This document shows positions 17,367-27,067 of a DNA stretch of 64,000 nucleotides, in pieces; positions within the stretch are counted from its first letter, which is position 1; each line of letters opens with the position of its first letter. Source of the DNA: Acidimicrobiales bacterium (GTDB lineage: Bacteria > Actinomycetota > Acidimicrobiia > Acidimicrobiales > Acidimicrobilacustridaceae); contig JAURMR010000004.1 of assembly GCA_030830565.1 (NCBI GenBank), forward strand, positions 1 to 64,000. Direction: 5' to 3'. The position numbers and the translations under genes were made by a program. Below the pieces are notes generated by a model. The model saw only the letters and a list, made by a program, of their open reading frames with translations, made no database searches and was not told where the DNA came from.

Positions 17367-18905
17367 TCACCGACCGAGGTACTCGTCGCGGATCTGTTGC
17401 TTGTAGAGCTTGCCGGTTGGAAGTCGCGGCAGTTCATCTCGGAAATCAAAGACGCGCGGAACCTTGAAACCGGCCAGATGTTCGCGGGCATAGGTGCGCA
17501 ATCGCTCAACGGTTTCATCGTCGGCGGCAACGCCTGGTTCGAGCTGCACTACAGCGTGCACATACTCCCCAAATTCCGGATCGGGAAGACCGAACACTGC
17601 GATGTCGACGACATCGGGGTGCATGATGAGCGCCGATTCGATTTCCGCCGGGTAAATGTTCACGCCACCCGAAATGATGGTGAACGCGCGTCGGTCGGTG
17701 AGGTAGAGAAAGCCATCCTCGTCCAAATAACCGATATCGCCAAGCGTCATCCAGTTGTCACGGTGCGGGTGGCGACTGTTCTTCGTCTTTTCGGGATCTC
17801 CGTGGTATTCGAAATTGGCTTGAGGCTGTTCGAAATAGACGAGACCAGTTCCACCGGTTTCGAGTTCGTTTCCTTCCTCATCGCAAATATGGGGAATGCC
17901 GTTGATCGGTTTACCGACCGAACCTGGATGTGCAAGCCATTCCTCGGACGTCAGAAACGTCATGCCGTTCCCTTCCGTTCCGGCGTAGTACTCACTCACG
18001 ATCGGTCCGAGCCATTCGATCATTTGTCGTTTGGCCTCGGGAGGGCACGGTGCCGCTGCGTGCACCATCAACTGAAGGCTCGACAAGTCGTATCGAGATT
18101 TGACCTCGTCGGGAAGAGCCAACATTCGCACCATCATCGTGGGAACAACTTGCGCATGCGTGACCGAATCGCGTTCGACGACGCGCAGGAACTCTTCGGC
18201 ATCGAACTTTTCGAGAACGACAACGGTGCCACCAATTTCGTGCACACCACAGGACCAAATAATGGCCGCCGAGTGATACAGCGGTGCCGGGCACAAGTAA
18301 ATCGACTCAGAGTTCATCCCCAACATGAACTGCAGGAGCAACGAGATCGTTCCGCCTTCGCCGTCGTCGATCATCCGATCGGGAAGCTCGCGCTTAATGC
18401 CCTTCGGCCGACCAGTGGTTCCCGAGGAATAGAGCATGAAGTCGCCGCGGGGCTGCTCGGCAAAAACTTCGTCGCTGACCGCTGCGATCGCGTCTTCGTA
18501 CGACTCAAAACCATCGACAGTTCCGGCCATCATCAAGCGAACGGAACAATCGGGAATGAACTCGAGCATCTCGGAGGCAACCTTCGACTGCTGCGTCGTC
18601 GAGATGAACGCCTTCGCACCCGAGTCGGTGATGAGGTACGCCGCTTCTTCGGCCTGCAGATAGCGGTTCACGGTGACGAGATACATCCCGGAACGCAATG
18701 CGGCCCACGCGACTTCGAAATACCGCGGATGGTTTTCGGCGAACAACGCAATCATGTCGCCGCGTACAAGACCGCGCTCGTGGAGTAAGCGGGACAATCG
18801 CCGTGAACGTTCATCGAGTTCGGCGTAGGTAACTACCGTTCCCGAGGATCCCATGATCACTGCTGGCTTATTCGGCGTTACACGCCCGTGTTCTCCCGGA
18901 TACAT
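17367..18905 (-). CDS. AMP-dependent acyl-CoA synthetase/ligase
   Basis: YSSGTTGRPKGIKR, YYAGTEGNG, GDIGYLDEDGFLYLTDR, PTGKLYKQQIRDEYLGR. Confidence 0.93.
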   Translation of the reverse strand: MYPGEHGRVTPNKPAVIMGSSGTVVTYAELDERSRRLSRLLHERGLVRGDMIALFAENHPRYFEVAWAALRSGMYLVTVNRYLQAEEAAYLITDSGAKAFISTTQQSKVASEMLEFIPDCSVRLMMAGTVDGFESYEDAIAAVSDEVFAEQPRGDFMLYSSGTTGRPKGIKRELPDRMIDDGEGGTISLLLQFMLGMNSESIYLCPAPLYHSAAIIWSCGVHEIGGTVVVLEKFDAEEFLRVVERDSVTHAQVVPTMMVRMLALPDEVKSRYDLSSLQLMVHAAAPCPPEAKRQMIEWLGPIVSEYYAGTEGNGMTFLTSEEWLAHPGSVGKPINGIPHICDEEGNELETGGTGLVYFEQPQANFEYHGDPEKTKNSRHPHRDNWMTLGDIGYLDEDGFLYLTDRRAFTIISGGVNIYPAEIESALIMHPDVVDIAVFGLPDPEFGEYVHAVVQLEPGVAADDETVERLRTYAREHLAGFKVPRVFDFRDELPRLPTGKLYKQQIRDEYLGR

Positions 18906-18989
18906 GACTCCCCCTCGCCCTCACTGCAACTGATTACAACGAAACGGACCCTAGCCCCACGCGCGTAAAAACACGGGGGGAAACGTTGT

Positions 18990-19250
18990 TCAGTCAGAGC
19001 CGTTCATCATTGTGAGTGCCGCGCGACAGCCTTCACAGACCGGGTACTGATAGGGGTCTCGAGTGGGGATGAATTTCTCTCCGCATAACGCCGTGATTTC
19101 TTCGCCAAGGACGTAGCCGCGCATTTGGTCATCCTTGCGAATGATGTGTGCGACCTTGCCTTCTTCGAGACCCGGATCGGAAGGGCGCGTGTCTTGACGC
19201 TCAATGACGTCGGAGTCGGTGACAGAAAGGCGGACGGCGGTGCTACTCAC
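18990..19250 (-). CDS. DUF3039 domain-containing protein
   Basis: HIIRKDDQMRGYVLGEEITALCGEKFIPTRDPYQYPVCEGCRAAL; the ORF (to 19370) overlaps the next gene, so GTG 19250 is a plausible start. Confidence 0.75.
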   Translation of the reverse strand: MSSTAVRLSVTDSDVIERQDTRPSDPGLEEGKVAHIIRKDDQMRGYVLGEEITALCGEKFIPTRDPYQYPVCEGCRAALTMMNGSD

Positions 19251-19288
19251 AGTTTCAGCGTATCGCTCCGTACCGACAGCGTTGAAGG

Positions 19289-20620
19289 TCAGGTTCCGCG
19301 TGTATCCCAATGCCAGGGCTCGCTGGGCAGGTTGTAGAAACCAAAGCGACCGGCATTTGCCGCAAGCCAAACGAATCCTGGATTGCTCCGTGAGTTGATA
19401 AATCGACCGTTCGCCATGAAATCAATGGCCAATCCGCGTTCGTGGTACGAGTACCCGGGTCGAGCGGTTGGAGGCGAGCATGAATCGGGCGGCATTTCCC
19501 AAATCGCGTAGTCAGAGGTTCCGCAGTTTTGGCGGCGCAATGAGATCTGGGTGTTGAAATCGCGATAGCCATAGCCACTCAGATTGATGCCGTCAGCTGC
19601 GGCCGCATTGAGGAGCCCCCGCACCCGATCCGCAACGCTTGACGCAACGGTGATGCCGTTCACCGTGGTGAGCGAAGGCGTCGGGTACGGCGTACTTCCT
19701 CCGCGCGACACGGGTGTTGTCGTCGTTGGGGATCCAGATCCATTTGGCGGTTGCGTAGAACCACCCGATGCCGATCCGGTCGCCGGAGCAGGAATCGGGC
19801 TCACAGCGCGGGCGAGTTCGGAAGCTTCCGCCGCAATTTGGCGACCCAAGTCCGCGTCCATTCGTGAGAGGAATGCAGCGTCGGAAAGGCTTTCATCGAG
19901 ACGTTGACGAACCTGAATTGCAAAAAGTTGCTGTTGCTCCTGAGCACCTGCCAACGATGCGAGTGCGCTTTCGGCTTCGGCGGCGTGAGCCTCGGCGGCA
20001 CTCTTTGCCGATTGAGCCCGAGCAAGTTGTTCTTCAAGTCGAGCCTTTGTTGATCGAAGTTGGTCGATCACATCGGAATCGGTTCGCGACTGCATGTTGA
20101 GGAAGGCGTTGCGCGTCGCGTCCTCTTGCGCCGAGGCTGCTTCGAAGCGACGCATGAGTTCTTCGCCCGGAGGATCGACATACGCCTTCACGGCGTACTT
20201 CGCGACACGCGCACGAAGCGCATCAAGCTCGCGCGTGGTTTGGGCGGCATCACGTTCGGCTTGGGCTGCTTCGGCGGCGCTGGCCTCGGCCTGGCGGCGA
20301 GCTTCAGACAATGTCGCTTGTTGACCACGAACGTTTTCGTTCAGTGTGTTCAACGCCGCCATGACCTGTGCTTGGGAACCTTCAAGTGCATTGACCTGCG
20401 CAGCAACCTTTGCCTGTTCCGCACGAACATTTGCTCGCTGCGTCCGAGCATCAGTCGCAACAGCACCGGCATTGACCGACGAACCTATGGCCACCCCGAC
20501 GGTGCCGACCAATGTCAGCGCCGCAACAGCGAGCGCGGCGAACCGATGAGTTCGCCGAGTCAGTCGCTGCTGCAGTGTGCTGCGGGGGGATGTGGTGGCC
20601 ATGGTTCCTCGTTTGACCAC
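19289..20620 (-). CDS. M15-family D,D-carboxypeptidase-like protein with N-terminal coiled coil
   Basis: N-terminal signal/TM, long Ala/Gln coiled coil, VanY-like C-term (GYGYRDFNTQISLRR...SYHERGLAIDFMANGR...EPWHWD). Confidence 0.85.
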   Translation of the reverse strand: MVKRGTMATTSPRSTLQQRLTRRTHRFAALAVAALTLVGTVGVAIGSSVNAGAVATDARTQRANVRAEQAKVAAQVNALEGSQAQVMAALNTLNENVRGQQATLSEARRQAEASAAEAAQAERDAAQTTRELDALRARVAKYAVKAYVDPPGEELMRRFEAASAQEDATRNAFLNMQSRTDSDVIDQLRSTKARLEEQLARAQSAKSAAEAHAAEAESALASLAGAQEQQQLFAIQVRQRLDESLSDAAFLSRMDADLGRQIAAEASELARAVSPIPAPATGSASGGSTQPPNGSGSPTTTTPVSRGGSTPYPTPSLTTVNGITVASSVADRVRGLLNAAAADGINLSGYGYRDFNTQISLRRQNCGTSDYAIWEMPPDSCSPPTARPGYSYHERGLAIDFMANGRFINSRSNPGFVWLAANAGRFGFYNLPSEPWHWDTRGT

Positions 20621-20841
20621 GTCAGAGACGTGATCTTGGAAGGCCCGGAATCCGCCCGAGGACCCATAACCCTACTGCAGGCGAAGTGGGCTACGTCAAC
20701 CCCTGTGGAAAAACTTGTGGATGACCCTGCGGAATGCTGGGGATATAGCTGTGGACAATTTGGGGGTTCGGCCTTCGAGCCTCCCGATCTGGACGAGCGA
20801 CCCGAGATTCTCCGTTGATCGTCGGCAGTACTGTCCTGATC

Positions 20842-21438
20842 ATGACCGCTCAGGCCGGATCCATTGATCCACTGTCCTCCTTCGAGACCATTGCCGCACA
20901 GCGTCGATCCTCACTTCGGGTCGACCCTGACAATGCCGTTCCCGACGAGCTCATCGACCGCCTGATCGCAATCGCGGCGACTGCCCCCAATCACAAGCGC
21001 ACCTTCCCCTGGCGTTTTCGCATCATCACTGGCGATGCCCGTGCCGACCTTGGCAACGCGCTCGCGCAGGATCTCATCGAGGCCAGCCAGCCAGCGACCA
21101 AGGTCGACAAGGCCCGTTCGAAGTATCTCCGAGCACCAGTCATGATCGCCGTTGGTTCTCGAGCCGGTGACGATGCCACCATGTCCGCGGAAAATCGCGA
21201 CGCCGTTTCCGCCGCAATCCAAACGCTGCTCCTCGGGGCAACAGCGGCCGGCCTTGCGTCGTACTGGTCCACCGGCGCCGCCATGACCTCGACTCGACTA
21301 CGCGAGTTCTGCAGGTTCGACGAGACCGACACGGTGGTTGGTCTGCTCTATTTGGGGTGGCCCATTGGCGATCCGCCAGCGATTGAGCGGCCACAGCCTG
21401 AATCGCTGCGCATCGGATCTTCCACTCAGAACCCCTAG
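20842..21438 (+). CDS. Nitroreductase family protein
   Basis: RRSSLRVDPDNAVPDELIDRLIAIAATAPNHKRTFPWRF; ORF begins 20815. Confidence 0.8.
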   Translation: MTAQAGSIDPLSSFETIAAQRRSSLRVDPDNAVPDELIDRLIAIAATAPNHKRTFPWRFRIITGDARADLGNALAQDLIEASQPATKVDKARSKYLRAPVMIAVGSRAGDDATMSAENRDAVSAAIQTLLLGATAAGLASYWSTGAAMTSTRLREFCRFDETDTVVGLLYLGWPIGDPPAIERPQPESLRIGSSTQNP

Positions 21439-21448
21439 GGTCTCGCCG

Positions 21449-22042
21449 ATGGCTGCTTCGAAAAAAGACGCAAAACGATTCGGACCGAACCGGCCCGATG
21501 CACCACCCCTCGTCCGGCGTCAGCGGGTGTGGTCGGTGATTGGCACATGGCTGTTCATCCTCGTGTTTTTCGTTTCACCTATTGGTTTCGGCAATCCGTT
21601 GTTTGTCTTGCCTGCGGTGGTGTTCACCGTGCTTCTCATTTCGACGATGCGTCTTTCACGCCGCCCCGACGGACCGGATGCCGAAACGCTTTCGAAAGGC
21701 GAACTTCGCGCTGCAACGCCAACTGATCCCGTTTCCGTGAACGCGACCTGGTCGCCGGGAGCACGAGTTCGCGGAGAACCTCCGCAGCGTGGCTTTCTCA
21801 TTTGCGATGGCAAACGACTCCGCTTCGAATGCCTCAATGATGAGGTTCGATTCGATGCCGATATCAAGCGCATCGAAGTGATCACGGTTCCCAGCTTCAT
21901 GCGCCCCCAACTCGATCTTTCAATCGGTGGAGTAAATCATTCGGTGCGGTTCTTCCCCGTCTGGGATCTCGGTGCGACCTTTGTTGGGCCAACCGTTGTT
22001 GGCGAGTGGTACGCCCAATTGCGAGAACTCGGCGCGTCCTGA
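21449..22042 (+). CDS. Membrane-anchored protein of unknown function (tandem paralog 1)
   Basis: From ATG 21449; two N-terminal TM stretches then soluble domain ending MRPQLDLSIGGVNHSVRFF... Confidence 0.6.
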   Translation: MAASKKDAKRFGPNRPDAPPLVRRQRVWSVIGTWLFILVFFVSPIGFGNPLFVLPAVVFTVLLISTMRLSRRPDGPDAETLSKGELRAATPTDPVSVNATWSPGARVRGEPPQRGFLICDGKRLRFECLNDEVRFDADIKRIEVITVPSFMRPQLDLSIGGVNHSVRFFPVWDLGATFVGPTVVGEWYAQLRELGAS

Positions 22043-22043
22043 A

Positions 22044-22676
22044 ATGGCCCGCATCAATCACACACCCGACCCCAATCCCACGCGAGCAAAAGCGAGAGCA
22101 CGGCGAAACATCAACCTTGTGGTGTGGTGGGGTATCGCCCTTCTTTTGTTGTTCTTGCTCTCCATGGGTGGTCCGTGGATTCTGATTCTTCCGTTGATTG
22201 TGATTGGTGCTCTCGTGGTTACCAACACCATTCAGGTCGTGCGCGGCGATGGCGCCGAGCAGCACGCAATCGCACCGGGACGCCTCGCACAGGCAACCGC
22301 CGACAATGATCCCGTCGCCGTTCCGGTTACCCGGGCACCGAACCGACGCGAAAAGGGACGCCGGCGCGGAACGCTTCATTTCGCCGGTGGTCGTCTGTCA
22401 TTCACCTTCGGTCCCAACCCGAAGTCACGTTCGAAAACGACCGATGAAGACCTTGAGGGTCAGACCATCTTTGATGTCTGGCCCTACGACATCGTTCTTG
22501 GTCCGCGACCCACAACGATGCGACCCCAACTCACACTGACGATCGATGGCGTGGTGCACGTCATTGAATTCACCATGCCAGAGGATCTCGCCGCCGGGAT
22601 GCTCGGGAGCGTTGTGGCTGGAGCGTGGTTCGATCAGCTCATCGAACTCGGCGCAACGAGCTCGGGATCAACGTAG
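22044..22676 (+). CDS. Membrane-anchored protein of unknown function (tandem paralog 2)
   Basis: From ATG 22044, 1 nt after previous stop; same layout and MRPQLTLTIDGVVHVIEF motif. Confidence 0.6.
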   Translation: MARINHTPDPNPTRAKARARRNINLVVWWGIALLLLFLLSMGGPWILILPLIVIGALVVTNTIQVVRGDGAEQHAIAPGRLAQATADNDPVAVPVTRAPNRREKGRRRGTLHFAGGRLSFTFGPNPKSRSKTTDEDLEGQTIFDVWPYDIVLGPRPTTMRPQLTLTIDGVVHVIEFTMPEDLAAGMLGSVVAGAWFDQLIELGATSSGST

Positions 22677-22718
22677 GCAAAGCACCACCAATTCGCGCTG
22701 TTGCCGTGACACCATGGC

Positions 22719-23516
22719 GTGGTGGCACTTCTCCCCCCCGGTCCGCCTGCTGACCAAACCATGCTCGACAACGCTGTCGAGATTCTTCGCGCTGCTGGCG
22801 CCTTCACCATGCAGTGGTTCGACAATCCGGCTCTTGACGTCGTCACCAAGAGCGATGGAACGCCGGTCACCGAGGCAGACCGCGGTGCTGAGCGAATCAT
22901 TCGCGACCGTCTCGCCGCCCTGCATCCCGAGGACTCAATCCTCGGCGAAGAACTCGACGATTACATCGGCAGCAGTTCACGAACTTGGATCGTCGATCCC
23001 ATCGATGGAACGAAAGCATTCACTCGTGGCGTTCCGCTGTATTCGAACCTGCTCGCAGTCGTCGATGAATACGGTCCGCTCATTGGCGTGATCAATCTTC
23101 CGGCTCTCAACACCACGGTGTACGCCGGTCGTGGCCTCGGGTGTTTTCGCGATGGTCGTGCTGTACGCGTGAGCGATCGATCCGATCCCGCAACGTGTGT
23201 GCTTTCCACAAGTGGTTTCGGAACGTGGAGCGAGGATGCACTTCTTGGTGTGAAGCGCGCAGGGTTTGAGTTGCGAACATGGGGCGATGGTTACGGCTAC
23301 GCAATGGTCGCGTGCGGCGCGCTTGACGCAATGGTTGACCCTCAAGTGTCGTTATGGGATATCGCACCGATGCCCGTGATCTTCAATGAAGCCGGCGGAA
23401 CATTCACCGGCACTGATGGCAACGACGTCTCGCTCGTCCCCGGTTCCAAAGTTTCGGGCGTGGCCTCAAACGGAATTGTGCACGACGCGGTGATTGCCGC
23501 ACTTGCCAACCGTTAG
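22719..23516 (+). CDS. Inositol monophosphatase/histidinol-phosphatase family protein
   Basis: SDGTPVTEADRGAERIIRDRL, GEELDDY, WIVDPIDGTKAFTRGVPLY, WDIAPMPVIFNEAGG. Confidence 0.9.
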   Translation: MVALLPPGPPADQTMLDNAVEILRAAGAFTMQWFDNPALDVVTKSDGTPVTEADRGAERIIRDRLAALHPEDSILGEELDDYIGSSSRTWIVDPIDGTKAFTRGVPLYSNLLAVVDEYGPLIGVINLPALNTTVYAGRGLGCFRDGRAVRVSDRSDPATCVLSTSGFGTWSEDALLGVKRAGFELRTWGDGYGYAMVACGALDAMVDPQVSLWDIAPMPVIFNEAGGTFTGTDGNDVSLVPGSKVSGVASNGIVHDAVIAALANR

Positions 23517-24331
23517 CGTTCGTCGTCGTCCTCGCACACGGTGTGATCGTGACCGTGAGCGTGATGATGCGGATCATCAATCAGCACGATGCCATCGGCC
23601 AAACGCAGCAGGCGTCCGCCATAGGCCTCGGCAAGATTCGCAGCAGTAAGAACGTCATCGGCAGCACCGCTCGCCACAACGCGGCCAGCCAGTAACAGCA
23701 CGTGATCGGTTTCCGCGGCCTCTGAAAGATCGTGTGTCGTCATCACGATGGTGCGGCCTGCAGCTCGTTCTTCGGCCACCACATCGAGAATGTGTTGGCG
23801 GCTCACGACATCAAGTCCAGTCACCGGTTCATCAAGCAGAAGAACCTCACCGGCTTGGGCGAGGCCTTGTGCGACGAAAACCCGTTGGCGCTGGCCGCCG
23901 GAAAGTTCGTGAAGGTGACGATTTGTGAGCTCGCCTAACTCAAGCCGGTCGATCGACTCGTCAACGATTCGCCGATCCTCTGCGGACATCCGACCAAAGG
24001 CGCCGCGTGTGGCGAATCTTCCCATCGTGACGACTTCTCGGACCGTGACTGGGAGTTGGTCATTCACTTTGGCCGATTGCATGACATAACCAACGTGGCG
24101 ACGCATGTCGACTGGTGATCTACCCCCGACTGTGAGGGTTCCTGACTCAACTGGCAGCAAGCCCACGATCGCGTTCAACAAGCTCGACTTTCCCGCGCCA
24201 TTTGGACCAACAAGCGAGGTCACTGCACCCGAGGGCAACGCGAATGTTGCATCTCGTAACACTGGGTGTCGGCCGTAGGCCAGGGTGACGTTGTGTCCTT
24301 CGACGGCGATCGCTGAACGTGTCTCAGTCAT
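23513..24331 (-). CDS. ABC transporter ATP-binding protein, metal-type, with His-rich C-terminus
   Basis: GPNGAGKSSLLNAI, LSGGQRQRVFVAQGLAQ, LLLDEPVTGLD; tail DDPHHHAHGHDHTVCEDDDER; start M at 24331. Confidence 0.88.
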   Translation of the reverse strand: MTETRSAIAVEGHNVTLAYGRHPVLRDATFALPSGAVTSLVGPNGAGKSSLLNAIVGLLPVESGTLTVGGRSPVDMRRHVGYVMQSAKVNDQLPVTVREVVTMGRFATRGAFGRMSAEDRRIVDESIDRLELGELTNRHLHELSGGQRQRVFVAQGLAQAGEVLLLDEPVTGLDVVSRQHILDVVAEERAAGRTIVMTTHDLSEAAETDHVLLLAGRVVASGAADDVLTAANLAEAYGGRLLRLADGIVLIDDPHHHAHGHDHTVCEDDDER

Positions 24332-24569
24332 GGCAGTGACCGCGCCAGGCTGCTGCGAGTGTGGGAATACGATCGGACACCCGGACAGTCTTGCCCAATC
24401 GGTGGAAAACGAGAACACAGGTCCCGATTCACCCAACAACTTCTCGCAGTCCTCGGCCGGATTGGAGCCGATCAACCGGCAACTACCAACCTCTCAATCC
24501 GGCTTCTCCACCGAACAACGGGCCGAGTTCAAGGTCCCGGTCTATCCCTCACCAACCTCAAGGATTCCC

Positions 24570-24980
24570 ATGACCTTCTCTCGACGTTTCCTCATCGCAC
24601 TAGCTGCATCATGTGTTGCCGTCGTCGCGCTGACTGGACCGGCTTTCGCAAATGCCATATCTGCAGCGGGGGGACACCCAAATGTTGCATGGATTCAAAC
24701 CGAACCAGATCACAACCCAGGATCGACTCGAACCTCATCCAGATTCGTTGTTCCAACAAACAGCACTTCAGTCACGAGTACCACGATCTCCAATGCTGCT
24801 CCAAACGGTTCATCAACAACCGCAACCGCACGTATGGCGACGCAGGCAAACGCCGTGACCGATGAAGGCAGCGAAACGAACGCCGCGGGTCGCTACGTGT
24901 TCATCGGCATCTGCGCAGTCATCGCAATCGGCGCTGTCTCACTGTTCCTGAAGTACCGCAAGAAGCCGACGCAGGGCTGA
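24570..24980 (+). CDS. Secreted/membrane-anchored small protein
   Basis: Signal peptide MTFSRRFLIALAASCVAVVALTGPAFA, S/T-rich middle, C-terminal TM (FIGICAVIAIGAVSLFLKYRKK). Confidence 0.55.
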   Translation: MTFSRRFLIALAASCVAVVALTGPAFANAISAAGGHPNVAWIQTEPDHNPGSTRTSSRFVVPTNSTSVTSTTISNAAPNGSSTTATARMATQANAVTDEGSETNAAGRYVFIGICAVIAIGAVSLFLKYRKKPTQG

Positions 24981-25083
24981 ACCTCACGCTGGTTGGACTT
25001 CGTCGAGTCGATGGTGTTCGCGCGATCGCGACTGCAATCGTTTGCGCAACTGCGACGGTGGCGAAGCGACGCTGCTCGCGTGG

Positions 25084-25875
25084 TCAAGCCGTTGTCGGGA
25101 GCGGGAACGACCCGGCTCCAGCCTCAACCGCATGATCTTTGCGCGGTGGCACTGGTCCGTAGTGACCGGTAATTGAGCGCCGAAGTTCATGTAGCGCATC
25201 CGTTCGGAGTTGGCTGATTCGAGATCGGGTCACTCCAAGTTCGCTCGCTAATTCCGCAGTGGATTGACCGTCGACAAAGTGTCCGAGGATGACGCGGCGT
25301 TGGCGAAGAGGAAGTTCCTCGATCGCCTCACGCAGATACGACAGCAGTTCGGCCTGCTCAAGCAGTTCGACCACGCCGAGTTGCGAGCCGTCGGCAGGTT
25401 CCTCGCTTCGGTTCGGACTCGTGGATTCTTCGGAATAGCCCTGATCGAGTCGACCGATGGAACTGGTTTCAAGAAGTGCTTTGACCTTGATGACCCGCTC
25501 GACAGTTGTTCCAGACTCGGCGGCAAGTTCTTCTGTCGTTGGTCGTCGGCCGTACCGAGCAGTAAGAGCGTTTTCCACTAGCTCAATTCGCCGGGCAGCT
25601 GAGCGCAATGATCGCGGTGCCCAATCCTCGGCACGAACCGCATCGAGCACTGCTCCGCGAATGCGCAGTGCGACAAACCGTTCAAACGGAACACCGCGAG
25701 TGGCGTCAAACCTCCAGGCAGCTTCGACAACACCTAGTGCCCCGGCGCGGATGAGTTCCGCTCGTTCAACATGGCGAGGAAAGTTGGCGGCAATTGAGGC
25801 GACCACTTTGGGAACCACCTCGAGCCCTCTCTCGACCAATGCTGCGACTTCCGGATCCATTGATTGACCGTTCAT
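25084..25875 (-). CDS. RNA polymerase sigma factor, FliA/WhiG family
   Basis: Sigma-70 regions 2/3/4: RAELIRAGALGVVEAAWRFDATRGVPFERFVALRIRGAVLDAVRAEDWAPRSLR; ELASELGVTRSRISQLRTDALHELR. Confidence 0.85.
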   Translation of the reverse strand: MNGQSMDPEVAALVERGLEVVPKVVASIAANFPRHVERAELIRAGALGVVEAAWRFDATRGVPFERFVALRIRGAVLDAVRAEDWAPRSLRSAARRIELVENALTARYGRRPTTEELAAESGTTVERVIKVKALLETSSIGRLDQGYSEESTSPNRSEEPADGSQLGVVELLEQAELLSYLREAIEELPLRQRRVILGHFVDGQSTAELASELGVTRSRISQLRTDALHELRRSITGHYGPVPPRKDHAVEAGAGSFPLPTTA

Positions 25876-26073
25876 GTGACTCCCCTTTCGTGCTTGCGCA
25901 CGCTCCCGCACCCAGAGTTCGACGAAACCTCCCCTTTCGCCGCCCATCCCCGCAACCGGTTGATTGCCGGATCGACACCCTAGGAACGCGCGCCGACCAA
26001 TTTCTGGTCACCCCGGCCCTTTTTTCTGGGTCATTGCGCCCAAGTTGTCTGGATTCCAGGCCCGCAAAGGGGA

Positions 26074-27066
26074 CTAGGCGCCCGCTTCACCCTCAAAGAC
26101 AGCTGCCCGAACACCGCGGCGAGCAAGTTCCGACAGGAACGGAAGAGAATCAACCGACTCGGCGAGTCCCGCCGAACCGAAACGGTGCAACGACCCAGCG
26201 ACGACGAAGCGGCAGGCAACTGCAGCGACTGCGCCAGCGGCAACCGCCGGACGATCCATCGCGCCGTAGACCAGCACCGAGCCACGACCATCGATGCGAC
26301 CACGAACTTCAACGCGCACCGCGCCCGGACCACCTTCGGGGTCGGTAGGCCACAGCATCGGGAGACGAGCAGTGAGCCGGTCGCGTCGAGTCGCTGAAAC
26401 TCGTGATGTCACTCGCCGAACACCGGGGAACGCCGGCACCAACACAAGTGCGTCGGGCAATTCGGCTCGATAACAGTCTTGCGGTCCAATGGGATCGGGG
26501 AACCAACACAGTTCGCGACCAGAACCACCGGGACGCGCGTCCCACGCGCCATCACGCCAGTCGATTGCACCGCGGCCGAGCGCTCGGTGGTGTTGACGTG
26601 CGCACGCTGGACCGCCGGTGCCTGATTTCGCAATGTGGATTTCATCCACCTGTTCGAATTTTCTTGAGGCATGCGCGGCAAGCACACATGTCAATCCGGG
26701 AGCGAAACCCGCACCAATCACAACATGAACATTGCGTTCGCGAGCGTGCTGATCAAGCGCCAAAAGCGCACGAACATCGGTGAGGTCATCAGTTGTGCTG
26801 ATGACATGGATGCCCCGTCGAACAAATTGTTCAGCGACAGGAGATTGCGTGCGCGCCGGACCAGCAAGCACGACAACGTCGACGTCGAGTGGGTCATCGA
26901 GCGCTCCGCGATCGATGATCGCTCGATCTCCGAGACTGTTCGCAACAACTTCGACGCGGTTTCGTCGTTCGTCGCGAAGAACGACCTCGTCGTCATCTGT
27001 CGACACAAGCTGTCGGGCAAGACGAGCGCCGACTGCGCCGACACCGAGAATTCCGATACGGGCCAT
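26074..27066 (-). CDS. Saccharopine dehydrogenase-like NAD(P)-binding protein
   Basis: From M at 27066: MARIGILGVGAVGARLARQLVSTDDDEVVLRDERR; GAGFAPGLTCVLAAHA. Confidence 0.7.
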   Translation of the reverse strand: MARIGILGVGAVGARLARQLVSTDDDEVVLRDERRNRVEVVANSLGDRAIIDRGALDDPLDVDVVVLAGPARTQSPVAEQFVRRGIHVISTTDDLTDVRALLALDQHARERNVHVVIGAGFAPGLTCVLAAHASRKFEQVDEIHIAKSGTGGPACARQHHRALGRGAIDWRDGAWDARPGGSGRELCWFPDPIGPQDCYRAELPDALVLVPAFPGVRRVTSRVSATRRDRLTARLPMLWPTDPEGGPGAVRVEVRGRIDGRGSVLVYGAMDRPAVAAGAVAAVACRFVVAGSLHRFGSAGLAESVDSLPFLSELARRGVRAAVFEGEAGA

Positions 27067-27067
27067 G

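Noticed and set aside
17334-18788. 484-aa + strand ORF
   Set aside because: Antisense to the AMP-dependent ligase; no recognisable motifs.
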